Source: Isotricha intestinalis (lineage: Eukaryota; Ciliophora; Litostomatea; Vestibuliferida; Isotrichidae). From it: a stretch of DNA of 42,004 nucleotides. The DNA lies in contig JAJJLU010003647.1 of NCBI GenBank assembly GCA_023807065.1, positions 1 to 42,004 of the forward strand. The letters are read 5' to 3'. Made by a program: the position numbers and the translations under genes. Below are positions 19,565 through 30,454 of this stretch, piece by piece. The notes beneath the pieces are model-generated. The model was not told where the DNA came from. It searched no databases and saw only the letters and a list, made by a program, of their open reading frames with translations. Within the stretch, counting starts at the first letter, position 1; each line of letters opens with the position of its first letter.

Positions 19565-20557
19565 ATGAAAAAGATAAATCAATATTGTTCTTTAATGAAT
19601 AAAATAAAAACAAATAATAATAAAAAATCTAAATTAAATAATAACGATTTAAGTACAAAACTAAATAAGACAAATATTTATAATTATAAAAAAAAAAATC
19701 CAAAATATTTACATTTAGAAATAAAAAATACATCAAAACAAAAAATATTATCAAATTCAAGATATAATACAGAATATAAAAACCAAACATCAAAGTTAAA
19801 AAATAATGAAGAAGAAGTATTAATTAATTCATACGAAAAATGTATAATATCATTATTTGGAACATTAAAAAATATAGTAGAAAAATCTCAATATGAGAAT
19901 TTAAAATCAAAATTTCAAGAATATTTTGAAAAATATTTAAAAAATAACAACGAAAAAACATCATCTTCTTTTATAAATAATTCAAATTCAATTAAAAAAA
20001 TAATAGATGAAACTATAAAAAAATGTAAAAACATTAATAATTCAAATAATATATTATTAAATATAACTCCATCAATAAAAATAAATAAATTAACACATAA
20101 ATCATTATATTCTCTTTCTCTTTATGGAAGAAGAATAATAACTCAATCACCAAATAAATTTAATCAAAATTCAAATAATAGTATTGTTAAAAATTATAAT
20201 AAAGTTTCAAATAAAAATTCAAAATCAACTCAAAATGGTTCTAGTTATTTATCAGGAAATAAAACTTCTAATTCTAGACAAAATTTAAGTAAAGAATTAT
20301 CTTTTCCTATTTGGAATAATACTTTTCAAAAAAATAAACATAATAATATCATAACTAATATTATTAATGAAGATAATTGTAATTTAATTGAAGAAATTAA
20401 TAATGTTAATAAAACTGTTGATGATTCTATTGCTAATAATGATTTATTAAATAAAATTAAAAATAATTTGGATGATAATTTAAAAGGAATTTTCGCTTTT
20501 TCTTATCAAGATTTTTTAAATAAATCAAGTGATAGATTAGATAAAAATAATAATTAA
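19565..20557 (+). CDS. Asn/Lys/Ser-rich protein, unknown
   Basis: 330 residues and mostly low-complexity. The one block with structured character is about residues 95-135, with YEKCIISLFGTLKNI and EKSQYENLKSKFQEYFEKYL, probably two helices. A Ser-rich segment includes LYGRRIITQSP. No motif is recognised. It starts 253 bp from the divergent sorting nexin gene and ends 113 bp before the RING-MORN gene on the same strand. It is a real gene judging by its open length and by codon use like its neighbours. Confidence 0.7.
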   Translation: MKKINQYCSLMNKIKTNNNKKSKLNNNDLSTKLNKTNIYNYKKKNPKYLHLEIKNTSKQKILSNSRYNTEYKNQTSKLKNNEEEVLINSYEKCIISLFGTLKNIVEKSQYENLKSKFQEYFEKYLKNNNEKTSSSFINNSNSIKKIIDETIKKCKNINNSNNILLNITPSIKINKLTHKSLYSLSLYGRRIITQSPNKFNQNSNNSIVKNYNKVSNKNSKSTQNGSSYLSGNKTSNSRQNLSKELSFPIWNNTFQKNKHNNIITNIINEDNCNLIEEINNVNKTVDDSIANNDLLNKIKNNLDDNLKGIFAFSYQDFLNKSSDRLDKNNN

Positions 20558-20670
20558 AAAAAATGATATTTTTTAATTTAAAAAAATGAATTAAAAATAT
20601 AATAATATTATTAAAAAAATATTTTCAAAAAAAAAAATAAAAAATTGAAATTTAAAAAATTAATAAAAAA

Positions 20671-23247
20671 ATGGTAAAAGTAGAAAAAGTTTTACAATGT
20701 GATATATGTCATAACAATTTTGACATGAATACTCATAGACCTTTAGTAGCAAAATGTGGTCATACATTTTGTAAACATTGTATTTTATGCAAAAACAAAA
20801 ATATAATATGTAGTTCTTGTCCAATAGATAATATACAATATGTTTTAAATATAGAATCATGTATTCCAAATATTAAATTAGAAGAAGTAATAAAAATTAT
20901 ATTTAATATTGATTCACCTAAATTAGAACAAAAACAAATTGTTTATTCAAAACCTGAAATTTTAAGAAATAAAGCAACTTCAAAAACTAAAAAATTGAGT
21001 ATTAATGAAGAAAGTTTTCAAGAAAAAGTTATTTCATTAGATAAAAATAAAATGAAAATTTCTAATCAAAATAAATTTTCCACTGAATATAAATTTGTCC
21101 ATACTGAACCAATGTTATTTACTAACTCAAATACTAATTTATTAACTAATAAAATATGTTTTGATGATGAGAAAATTAATAATGATAATATTAACGAAAC
21201 TTTAGATGCAATTCCAATAAATGAAGAAAAAAGTATTTTAAATGTTTCTTTTAAAGATGAAATGAATTCTCTTTTTAGAAAAAATTATGATAAAAAAAAT
21301 TCATCAAGATTATCAAAAAATCTTCAATCCAAAGATACTTTAAAAGATGATATTAATAATGATATGAATGATTCTTTAGATAAAATTTCTAAAATTGATG
21401 ATGAATTTTTAACTATTAATAATACTAATAATGATGATATTTCTTTACTTTCTAATAAAAATTTAGTTAATGCTTTACAGACTAAAATAATTTCAAATGA
21501 TAATGATAATAATAATTATTGTAAGGAAAAATTGGATAAATATAAAAAATATACTAAAAATATTAATTTAAATGTAATAAAAAGAAATAATTCTTCTAAA
21601 GATAATATTAAGAAAATATCATGTAATAGTGATAGAGATACTGATGCAAATAGTAATGGAATAAAAGAAAAAATAGATAATTCACCTAATAATAAACTTC
21701 AAAACATTAAAATTTCATTAATAAATAATAATGAAAATTTAAAAATAGAATCAAATTATAAAACAATTGATGATAATAATAATGATAAAATAGGAATAAA
21801 TATATTTAAATCACAACAAATTATTAAAGAGAAGGAAAAAATAGATAATAATGAAGATAATGTAAAACAAATATTTATTTCAAATCAAAAGTTAAATCCA
21901 ACTTCAACATTATATAAACATCATTTAGTTACTTCTCAATCAACAAAAACAGGAAACACATTATTACGTTCATATACATCAAATCCAAATTTACCTTTAA
22001 ATAATAATAATTTAAATACATATAGTACTAATACTTTAAATCTTAAAAAAGCATTTCCAATAGAAAATATAGATGAAGAATATAATGATGATGAAATAAT
22101 AGAAAATAATAATGATACAACTGAAATAAATATGAATAATAATAATATTATAGATAATAAAATAACAAATAAAAATATAATAACAGCAATAAAGTCAAAA
22201 CCAAGATTAGAAAATGTTTCAAGAAAAAATAGTGATGAATATGAAATAAAAGATACAAATAAAATAATTCTTCAAAAATATGTTCATACTCCAAAAGATG
22301 GGAAAATAATAGGAATAAGATTTCCAAATCAAATAAAAATAAAACCAAATTCAAAAGAAGAAATAATTCAAAAATTAAAAAACGAAATATTATATTTTTT
22401 AGGATTTAATGGAACACCCCTTTCAAAAAGGAAAATAGAGAAAACACTTTTATATCAAAAATATGTAGAATATATAAACAATTCATTAAACAAGAAAATA
22501 TTCGAAGAAAATTACATAAATATTCAAATAAAAGTATTTCCCAATAATGATATTTTCATAGGATATATAAATGAAAATAATTTACCAAAGAAAGGAGTAT
22601 TTTATTATAATAATGGTGATTATTATGAAGGAGATTTAATGAATGGAATTAGAGAAGGATATGGATATATGAAATTAAAGAATGGAACAATATACGAAGG
22701 TGACTTTAAAAATAATAAACATGATGGTTATGGTAAATTAACTCAAATTGATGGTGAAATTTTTTCAGGTGAATGGAAAGAAGGAAAAATTGAAGGTAAA
22801 GGAGTTAGACATCATAATAATGGAGATAAATATATTGGAAATTATGTTAATAATTTAAAAGAAGGAAATGGAAAATATTTTTTTTCTAATGGTAATGTTT
22901 ATGAAGGAAATTGGGAAAATGGAAAAGCAAATGGATTTGGAAAGTTTATTTTTCATGATGGAAATATTTATGAAGGAGAATTTAAAGATAATATTATTTT
23001 TGGGAAAGGTAATTTTATTATGAAAAATGGAGATAAATATTTAGGATTTTTTAAAAATGGATTTATTAATGGAAAAGGTATTTGTGAAAATAATAAAGGA
23101 GAAAAATATTCTGGATTCTTTTCTAATGGAAAAAAACATGGTATTGGAAAATTAGTTGATAGAAAAGGAAATGTTATTGCTAATGGACTTTGGAATATGG
23201 ATAAATTTGTGGGAAAAGTTAACAATAATAATGAGGAATTTTTGTAA
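20671..23247 (+). CDS. RING-finger and MORN-repeat protein, probable E3 ligase
   Basis: 858 residues. A RING finger of C3HC4 form lies at the extreme N-terminus: C10/C13, C29-G-H31, C34/C37 and C47/C50-P, which normally recruits an E2 and makes the protein a ubiquitin ligase. Residues about 55-560 are an Asn/Asp/Lys-rich disordered linker. Residues about 640-850 hold eight or more MORN repeats of about 23 residues (for example GDYYEGDLMNG, GTIYEGDFKNNKHDGYGKL, GEIFSGEWKEGKIEGKG, GNIYEGEFKDN). MORN arrays are rigid beta-hairpin rods that act in scaffolding and membrane association. The two ends suggest an E3 recruited to membrane or cytoskeleton, which is inference. The start codon lies just ahead of the first RING cysteine, so the short N-terminus is credible. 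Confidence 0.92.
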   Translation: MVKVEKVLQCDICHNNFDMNTHRPLVAKCGHTFCKHCILCKNKNIICSSCPIDNIQYVLNIESCIPNIKLEEVIKIIFNIDSPKLEQKQIVYSKPEILRNKATSKTKKLSINEESFQEKVISLDKNKMKISNQNKFSTEYKFVHTEPMLFTNSNTNLLTNKICFDDEKINNDNINETLDAIPINEEKSILNVSFKDEMNSLFRKNYDKKNSSRLSKNLQSKDTLKDDINNDMNDSLDKISKIDDEFLTINNTNNDDISLLSNKNLVNALQTKIISNDNDNNNYCKEKLDKYKKYTKNINLNVIKRNNSSKDNIKKISCNSDRDTDANSNGIKEKIDNSPNNKLQNIKISLINNNENLKIESNYKTIDDNNNDKIGINIFKSQQIIKEKEKIDNNEDNVKQIFISNQKLNPTSTLYKHHLVTSQSTKTGNTLLRSYTSNPNLPLNNNNLNTYSTNTLNLKKAFPIENIDEEYNDDEIIENNNDTTEINMNNNNIIDNKITNKNIITAIKSKPRLENVSRKNSDEYEIKDTNKIILQKYVHTPKDGKIIGIRFPNQIKIKPNSKEEIIQKLKNEILYFLGFNGTPLSKRKIEKTLLYQKYVEYINNSLNKKIFEENYINIQIKVFPNNDIFIGYINENNLPKKGVFYYNNGDYYEGDLMNGIREGYGYMKLKNGTIYEGDFKNNKHDGYGKLTQIDGEIFSGEWKEGKIEGKGVRHHNNGDKYIGNYVNNLKEGNGKYFFSNGNVYEGNWENGKANGFGKFIFHDGNIYEGEFKDNIIFGKGNFIMKNGDKYLGFFKNGFINGKGICENNKGEKYSGFFSNGKKHGIGKLVDRKGNVIANGLWNMDKFVGKVNNNNEEFL

Positions 23248-23404
23248 ATTTTTCTTATTGTTTTTTTTTAGTATTTTATATTTTTTATTTTCTTTTTTTT
23301 TTGAATTGTTTATATTTTATCATTATTATTATTAAAAAAGATTATTGTTAACTATATTTTTTGAATTGCTTTTTAAAATTGTTTTTAAAAAAATATATTT
23401 TATT

Positions 23405-23965
23405 TTATCCCCAAGTTACTCCTCTTCCAGAAAAAGGAACAAATGTTTTTTTTTCTTCTTCATTAAATTTATTTTCTAATCTATAATTAGAATTACTAGA
23501 TAAACCTTGTTCTTCATCTTTCATTTGAGTATATCCCATTCCCATTGAATTTCCGCCTTGCTCATAATATAAAGCTTTATATTCTCTATAGCATATAAAA
23601 GTCCATTTAATTAACATTATATAAATAAAAACTATATTTCCTTGAATAAAAAGAACAAATAAATTTAAATCAGTAAATCCTAAGAAAACACTTTGAAGAT
23701 AAGTTAATAAAGTTAGTATTTCAAAGAAAGATTGAAAAAGTAAAAAGAATGTAATAAACATACCATAATAAAATGATAGTTGATTTGTCATTATATATAT
23801 AAAAATAAATATTATAAATTCAAATAAGATTTCTCCATTTGAAATAGTAAATGTTCTTAAAAGACAGAAGAATATGTAAAAATATAAATATAATCTTAAT
23901 TTATTAGTAAATTTAACTCCATCATCACTTTGTCTGACTATAGGATTAAAATCACAACAATTCAT
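23405..23965 (-). CDS. Four-helix membrane protein with C-terminal SHP (Cdc48/p97-binding) box
   Basis: 186 residues. Hydrophobic segments at about 24-40, 46-61, 65-92 and 101-125 predict about four membrane helices, and the last 60 residues are soluble. The extreme C-terminus FVPFSGRGVTWG matches the SHP box (F-x-G-x-G followed by a hydrophobic residue), which binds the AAA ATPase p97/Cdc48 in UFD1, p47 and derlins. A membrane protein with a terminal SHP box would recruit Cdc48, as derlins do in ER-associated degradation. This protein is not a derlin by sequence: no rhomboid-like motif and too few helices. The N-terminal CC pair could be lipid-modified. It shares an 80-bp divergent promoter region with the Aurora-like kinase gene. 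Confidence 0.82.
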   Translation of the reverse strand: MNCCDFNPIVRQSDDGVKFTNKLRLYLYFYIFFCLLRTFTISNGEILFEFIIFIFIYIMTNQLSFYYGMFITFFLLFQSFFEILTLLTYLQSVFLGFTDLNLFVLFIQGNIVFIYIMLIKWTFICYREYKALYYEQGGNSMGMGYTQMKDEEQGLSSNSNYRLENKFNEEEKKTFVPFSGRGVTWG

Positions 23966-24045
23966 AATTATTATATTTTAAATTAAATAAAAAAATAAAT
24001 AAATAAAAAAAAAATTTCTAAAAAATAAAAATTTTAAAAAAGTAA

Positions 24046-26301
24046 ATGGAAAAAAAGATAATGACAAACCGTGTAAAAAATCGTATTCTCTTTCTATCAC
24101 CATCAGTACGTGAAGGATTAGAAAAAGAATGTAGTAAAGAAGACTTCCTATCTGACGGTGATAGAGCTATAGGAAAAGGAGGATTTGGTCAAGTATGGAA
24201 AGTACATCACAAATCAACAGGGAATTTATATGTAATAAAGGTAATGAATAAACAAAATATAATAGATCAAAAAATGACAGAGCAAATAAATAGAGAAATA
24301 GAAATAATGTATAAATTAAATCATCCACATATAATAAAATTAATAAATCATTTTGAAGATGATGATAATTTATATTTAATAATGCATTATGCATCTAAAG
24401 GTCAATTATATTCATTATTAAAAAAGCAAGGACGTTTTGATCAAAGATCAACAGCTCAATATATGAGAGAATTAATAAGTGCAATAAAATATCTGCATTC
24501 TTTTGATCCACCAATAATTCATAGAGATATAAAACCAGAAAATATATTATTAGATGAAAATGGTCGTGTTAAATTAGCTGATTTTGGTTGGTCAAATTAT
24601 GTTTCTCCAAATAATGAATTAAGAAAAACTTATTGTGGAACTCCTGAATATTTAGCTCCTGAAATGGTTAAAAAAGAAGGACATGATACTTCTGTTGATA
24701 TTTGGGATTTAGGTGTCTTAATGTTTGAATTACTTGCTGGTAGACCTCCTTTTAATGGGACTAATCAAGGAGAATTATTTTCTAATATTAAGAAACATAG
24801 AATTAATTGGGTTGATGATTTTCCTCCTTTGGCAAAAAATTTAATTTCCAAAATTTTAAAACAAAATCCTAAAGAAAGATTAACTATTGAACAAATTCTT
24901 AATCATAATTGGTTTGAAGCTAATCCTCCATTAAGACCTGTTTTAGTTGAACAGAAAATTACTGAAAGACAATGGTTGGAATCACATATGATTAATGCGA
25001 AAACTGAAAATACTAATAAGGAAATAAGTATGATTATTAAAAGTAAAAGAAAAAGTATTTTGGAAATGATTAAAAGATTAAATATACCTACTTCTAATTC
25101 TAATTCTAATTGTAATAATAATAATAATGGGAATATTAGTTATAATAGTAATAATAATGGATTTGAAAATAAATTATTAAATTCAGAACAAAATCAACTT
25201 TTAGATGAGAAATATAATAATTTAGTTAAAGAGTTTAATATAAATAATGAAAAAATCGAAAAGTTAAAAAAAGAAAATGTAGAATTAAAACAAAAAAATG
25301 ATAAATATGAATTAGAAATAAAAACATTAAAAAATGATATATCTAAATTAAATGATCCAATGATAAAAGCAAAAGAAGAAATGAAAATAATGTCATTACA
25401 AGAACAATTAGAAAAATATAAAATATTAAATGAGAATAGATTAGGATTAGTAAATGAAGTGGAAATAAAAACGAATAAAATAATGGAATTAAATGTAGAA
25501 TTACAGAAGAAAAAAGATGAAATAGATAATTTACAAAGAGAATATCATGATTTGAATAAAAAATTTAATAATGAAAAAACTGAAAATGAAAAATTAACAG
25601 CAGAATTAAAATCAATGCAAAATAAATTAAATAATACAATAAAAGAAAAAGATGATACAATATCACAATTACAAAAACCTTTACAAAATTTTTCTTCAGA
25701 AAGAAATGCCTCATTATTTAAAACTCAAAATTTATTGGAAACAATAAAAGAATCGATAACAGAATGTAAAGATTTATTTAAAAGAAAAACAGATAATTTA
25801 AATATAATATTAGAAGAATTAAAGGAAAACTCAGTTGAAACAGAAAAAAAATTTTCTGAAATTGTACAAGAAATACATTCTGATGTAATAGAAACAATGA
25901 AAAAATTAAAAGATTCAATTGAAGAAGTTTATCGAAGTGTTAAATTATTAATTTTTCAAGAAAATCCTGGTAAAGATGAAAATATTGTTGAATGGGTTAA
26001 AAAAAGAGTTGGTGAATTATTTCCTTTTAAAATTAAATGTGAAAATTTAGAAGTCACTTGTTCTAAATTAGAAAATACTGTTAAAAATTGTCAACTTACT
26101 TTATCTGTTCAAAATAATGAATTGGAAATTTTAAAAAAAATGAAAGATGAATATATTGAAATTAATAAAAAAAATGAAGAAACTATTATAAATTTAGAAG
26201 ATAAATTAGCTGATGTTAAAGATTTTATTTTTAGAAATTTTCCTGATAAATTAGATGAGTTTAAAAAATGGTTTCATTTTAAATCTAGTCCTTTTTTATA
26301 A
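24046..26301 (+). CDS. Aurora-like Ser/Thr kinase with long coiled-coil tail
   Basis: 751 residues. The kinase domain covers about 36-292: GKGGFGQV (43-50), VIK Lys65, Glu84 in helix C, HRDIKPEN (159-166), ADFGWSNY (178-185), activation loop LRKTYCGTPEYLAPEM and helix F DIWDLGVL. All catalytic residues are present. The DFGWS motif and the loop are Aurora-like; Aurora kinases act in mitosis and cilium disassembly. The catalytic domain sits at the N-terminus and is followed by a 450-residue tail, whereas animal Auroras end soon after the kinase domain. The tail has an Asn-rich spacer (about 350-370) and coiled coils (about 375-545 and 670-730). An Aurora-related kinase of another group is possible. 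A second Met at residue 6 could be the start. Confidence 0.88.
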   Translation: MEKKIMTNRVKNRILFLSPSVREGLEKECSKEDFLSDGDRAIGKGGFGQVWKVHHKSTGNLYVIKVMNKQNIIDQKMTEQINREIEIMYKLNHPHIIKLINHFEDDDNLYLIMHYASKGQLYSLLKKQGRFDQRSTAQYMRELISAIKYLHSFDPPIIHRDIKPENILLDENGRVKLADFGWSNYVSPNNELRKTYCGTPEYLAPEMVKKEGHDTSVDIWDLGVLMFELLAGRPPFNGTNQGELFSNIKKHRINWVDDFPPLAKNLISKILKQNPKERLTIEQILNHNWFEANPPLRPVLVEQKITERQWLESHMINAKTENTNKEISMIIKSKRKSILEMIKRLNIPTSNSNSNCNNNNNGNISYNSNNNGFENKLLNSEQNQLLDEKYNNLVKEFNINNEKIEKLKKENVELKQKNDKYELEIKTLKNDISKLNDPMIKAKEEMKIMSLQEQLEKYKILNENRLGLVNEVEIKTNKIMELNVELQKKKDEIDNLQREYHDLNKKFNNEKTENEKLTAELKSMQNKLNNTIKEKDDTISQLQKPLQNFSSERNASLFKTQNLLETIKESITECKDLFKRKTDNLNIILEELKENSVETEKKFSEIVQEIHSDVIETMKKLKDSIEEVYRSVKLLIFQENPGKDENIVEWVKKRVGELFPFKIKCENLEVTCSKLENTVKNCQLTLSVQNNELEILKKMKDEYIEINKKNEETIINLEDKLADVKDFIFRNFPDKLDEFKKWFHFKSSPFL

Positions 26302-26454
26302 AATAGAACTTTATAAATTAATAGATTCATTTGGAACAAATATGCAATATTTAATATAAATAATAAATTTTGTTTACTTTATTATAAAATATATAAAAAA
26401 ATTTTCAAAAAAAGAAAAAATTTATAATATAAAATAAAATAAATAATTAATATA

Positions 26455-28276
26455 TTAATTTATTTTACTATCTTTATTATCAATAATTCCAGTATTATTA
26501 TGTTCAGCAACACTATTATTCCATCCAAGCATTAAAATTTTAAATTCTTCAAAATCAACTTCTCCATCATTATTAGTATCAACTTCCTTAATAATTTTTT
26601 TCCAAGCTTCTTCATTTCCTCCAAAAACATGTTTAATTTCTTCAACAGATAATTTTCCATTATTATCTCTATCAAAAATTTTAAAAGCTTTTTCTAATTT
26701 ATCAACAGTAATAATTTTTTGACTATCAATTAAAGCAGTTAAAAATTCATTATATGATATTTCACCACTTTTATCAACATCTAATTGAGGATAAATTTTT
26801 TCAGTAATTTGATTTGCATCATTTTCACCGAAAAAATCAATTAAATGTTTTGAAAATTCAGCTTTTGTAATCATACCATTACCATCAGTATCAAATTCTT
26901 TAAATATATGTTTTAATTTTTCTTCTTCTTGTTCTAAAGCAAATTGAGTTGTGATATATTTTAAAACAGCTTGTTTTAATTTATTTTGTTCAACAAATTC
27001 AGCCATATGTTCAATCATTTTTAAATTATGATATTTACCATTTTTTTTACCAAATTTCTGAAACCAATAATGTTCTAAAACTTTTTTACAATTATATCTT
27101 TTTCCAGGATCTTTAACTAACATATGTTTAATTAAATCTATTGCTTCTGGTGAAACTTCTAACCATTCTTCAGCTGAAAAATCAGGTTCTTTTGATAATA
27201 TTTCTTTATATATTTCCTTATTTGAATTACCATTAAAAGGTGGATATCCACATAATAAAATATATAATATTATTCCACAAGACCATATATCACATTTTTC
27301 AGTATAATTTTTTTTTAAAACTTCTGGAGCAATATAATATGAAGTTCCTATTAATGTTGTTAATGTTTTTCCTGAATGAAGTTCTATTCCTGCACCAAAA
27401 TCTATTATTTTTAAATTATATTTTTTATCATCTATTAACATTATATTTTCTGGTTTTAAATCTCGATGAACAATATTTAATTCATGTAAATAATTTATTG
27501 CTAACATTATTTGTTTAAAAATAAAACAAGCATCTGTTTCATTAAAAAAGCCATTTGATGTTATTGCATCAAATAATTCTCCTCCTTTTAATAATTCATA
27601 CATTATATAATATTTTTTGGAATCTTCAAATATTTCATATATATTTACTATATTTGGATGAGATATTTTTCTTAATATATTTATTTCATTTTTACTTGTT
27701 GATCCTTCTTTATCTATTATTTTCATTGCTCTTTCTTGTCCTAATTTTATATTTATTACTTTTTTTATTTGACCAAATGATCCTTGTCCTAAATTATTTA
27801 ATATTTTATAATATTTATTTATTGGTTCTTTTGATATTGGAATTAAACTTTCTTTATCTAATTTAAATTCTTCTTTTAAACCTGAAATCTTACTCTTTTT
27901 TCTTCCTTTATTTTCTGTTTTACTTTCTTTCTTTTCATATGTTTCTCCTTTTTGATATATTTTCTTTGGTTTTGGTACTTGTTGAAGTTGATTTAATGTT
28001 TGTGCTCTTACTATTTTTTTCTTTTTAGGACTTCTAGTATTTTTATTTTCTGTTTTATTCTCATTTTCTTTACTATCTACCTTTTTTTCCTCTTTTGAAT
28101 CTAATGATACTTTTGAATCATTATTATTCTTTTTAGAATTTTCTATTAATATTTTCTTATCTTCAGTTGATAAACCTAATTTAGAATTTTTTATTGTATT
28201 TGATTCTAAATTATTATTTTTCTTACTTTTATTTGAATTTGAACTGTTTTTCTCACTCGATAATTCTTTTATAATA

Positions 28277-28356
<80 letters not shown>

Positions 28357-30300
28357 GTTATTAATATTATTATTATTGCTATTAATTGGATATTCTGATA
28401 ATCTTTCTTCTACAATATTACTTGTACTTTTTTTGGATTCTTCAAATTCTTTAACTGTAATTTTATCTGGAACATTATTAGAAATATTAATATTAGAACT
28501 AGATAATTTCTGAGTAGAATTACTTTTTCTATCTTCTTTATCATCTTGATTACTTTTCCTTTCTTCATTTATTAAGTTATCTTTTTCATTTTTTTTCCCT
28601 TTTTTAACAATAGTAGAAATAACATTATCAATAGTATCATGATTCATATAATTGAAAATATTATCATATTCTTCTTGACTTAATTTATCCTTTATTAAAG
28701 TTTTATCAGGAATTCCACTAAATTCAATTTTTTCAGTATTTTGTGAGGAAGAAGAATAAGATTTAGAATCATCTTTATCACTATTATCTTTTTTAGATTT
28801 CTTATCATTATCACTAATATCTTTTTTACTTCCACTTTCAATATCACTACTACTATTAGCAATACTTGGATTATTTTCTGAAGTTTTATCAAAAACATGA
28901 TTTCTATGATATGTTGTTGCATTAGCTTCATTATCTGGAGTCTCATTTATTTCTGTTAATTGTCTTTTTATTTTATTATTTATTTTCTGAAATAAAGGAG
29001 ATTTCTCTCCTAAAGAGTTATATTTATTTATTAGAACCTTTTCACTATCATTAAGATTTATATTTCTATCATTTTCATTATGATTATCTCTATTCGTTCC
29101 ATTTCCTTGATTATTATTATATTTCCTCCATATTACATCTAAATCCTCAAAAGCCCAATCAAAATTTAATAAATCTCCATTTATTCCATATAAATTAGCA
29201 CATTCTCCAATTAATTTAATAAGTAAATTTCTTAAATAATCATAATCAGGTCTATCTTCAAATTTTAAGCTTTTACAATAATTTAAATAAATTCCAATTT
29301 CATCAGGTAAACCATAACATAAAATTTCGGTAGGAATTTGTAATTTTTTTTCCATAATTCTTCTATATCTATCATCACCAATTCTTAAACCTTGCCAAGG
29401 TAAACTTCCTCTAAGAAAAAATATTAATAAATATCCTATACTTTCTAAATCATCTCTTCTACTTTGTTCAATACCTAAATGAGTATTAATTGAAACATAT
29501 CTTGCTGTTCCTGTTAAAGTTCTTCCTTCACGATATGGAATATGTTGATGTGTTTTAGGATTTTTATATCTTTTACTTAAACCAAAATCTATTAAATATA
29601 TTACATTACTTTCATCATCTATTCCTATTACAAAATTTTCTGGCTTTATATCACGATGAATATAATAATGTTTATGTAAATTTTCTATTCTATTTAATAT
29701 TTGTAATCCTATTAAACATACTGATGATATTGTAAAAGATTTTTTTTTACAAAAATGAAATAAATCTATTAAATTTGGTCCTAGAAATTCTATTATTAAA
29801 TAATTCATATCTAATATTGTTCCGATACCATAAAATTTAGGAACTCCAATTACATTATCTTGAGGAATATATTTTTTACCAGTTACATCTTGTCCATGTT
29901 GAACATTTAATAAAGTTTGATATATTTTTCCTTCTATTTTTAATTGAGATGTTTTATATGATTTTTTCTTTTCTTTCTTAACTGCAATTTCTATATCATC
30001 TCTTATTGAATATGATAAATAAATTTCTCCAAATGCTCCTTTTCCTATTAAATCTAATAATACAAAATTTTCTGCTATTATATCTTGAACATTACCTTTC
30101 TTTGATTGAATATTATTATTATTTTCTTTTTTTGAATTTGATTCTTCTTTGTGAAATTTCTGAGATGGAACATTTTTTATCTTGAAATTTTCTTCTTTTT
30201 CAGAATTTGTCTTTTTATCTGAATTTGACACTTTTTCTGAATTTGATTCTTTTTCTGAACCTGAGTTTTTTGTTTCTATTTCTTTTCCATTTTGACTCAT
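26455..30300 (-). CDS. CK1-CDPK dual-kinase fusion with four EF-hands
   Basis: 1281 residues in one open frame. Residues 78-365 are a casein kinase 1 domain: GKGAFGEIY, VKKE Lys, HRDIKPENF (215-223), LIDFGLSKRY, GTARYVSINTHLG and SRRDDLESIGY. After a 450-residue Ser/Lys/Asn linker with a run of about 28 Asn comes a CDPK. Its kinase is at 831-1083 with GQGSFGQI, AMK Lys861, HRDLKPEN (946-953), IDFGAG, GTSYYIAPE and WSCGIILYILLCGYPPF. A junction helix (about 1090-1125) follows, then four EF-hands with intact loops: DTDGNGMITKAE, DVDKSGEISYNE, DRDNNGKLSVEE and DTNNDGEVDFEE. Both kinases keep every catalytic residue. CDPKs are switched on by calcium through these EF-hands; CK1 is normally constitutive. 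There is no MG(C) N-terminus for myristoylation. A false join is unlikely, as no stop or frame change occurs in 3.8 kb. Confidence 0.92.
28279..28356. repeat. (ATT)26 microsatellite coding poly-Asn
   Basis: Twenty-six perfect ATT triplets on the plus strand, read as AAT (Asn) in the minus-strand CK1-CDPK gene. With neighbouring AAC/AAT codons this makes a run of about 28 Asn in the linker between the two kinases. It is a likely site of length polymorphism. Confidence 0.95.
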
Positions 30301-30454
30301 TTAATTTTTTTGAGTTTTTTTTTATTTTTTAAAAGGAATTTTTATGAAATTCAATTAAAAATATTTTTTAATTTGGATGATAATTAATTTTTTTTGGATT
30401 TAATATGTATAAATTATTTATTATTATAAATATATATAAATTGTGAAAATATTA

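Noticed and set aside
20660..23225. Minus-strand frames within the RING-MORN gene
   Set aside because: They overlap a strongly supported gene and consist of Leu/Phe/Tyr antisense of Asn/Lys codons.
26455..30300. Idea that CK1 and CDPK are two genes merged by an assembly error at the ATT repeat
   Set aside because: Frame is kept on both sides of the repeat, and 300 further linker codons continue between the repeat and the CDPK domain with no stop; kept as a caveat only.
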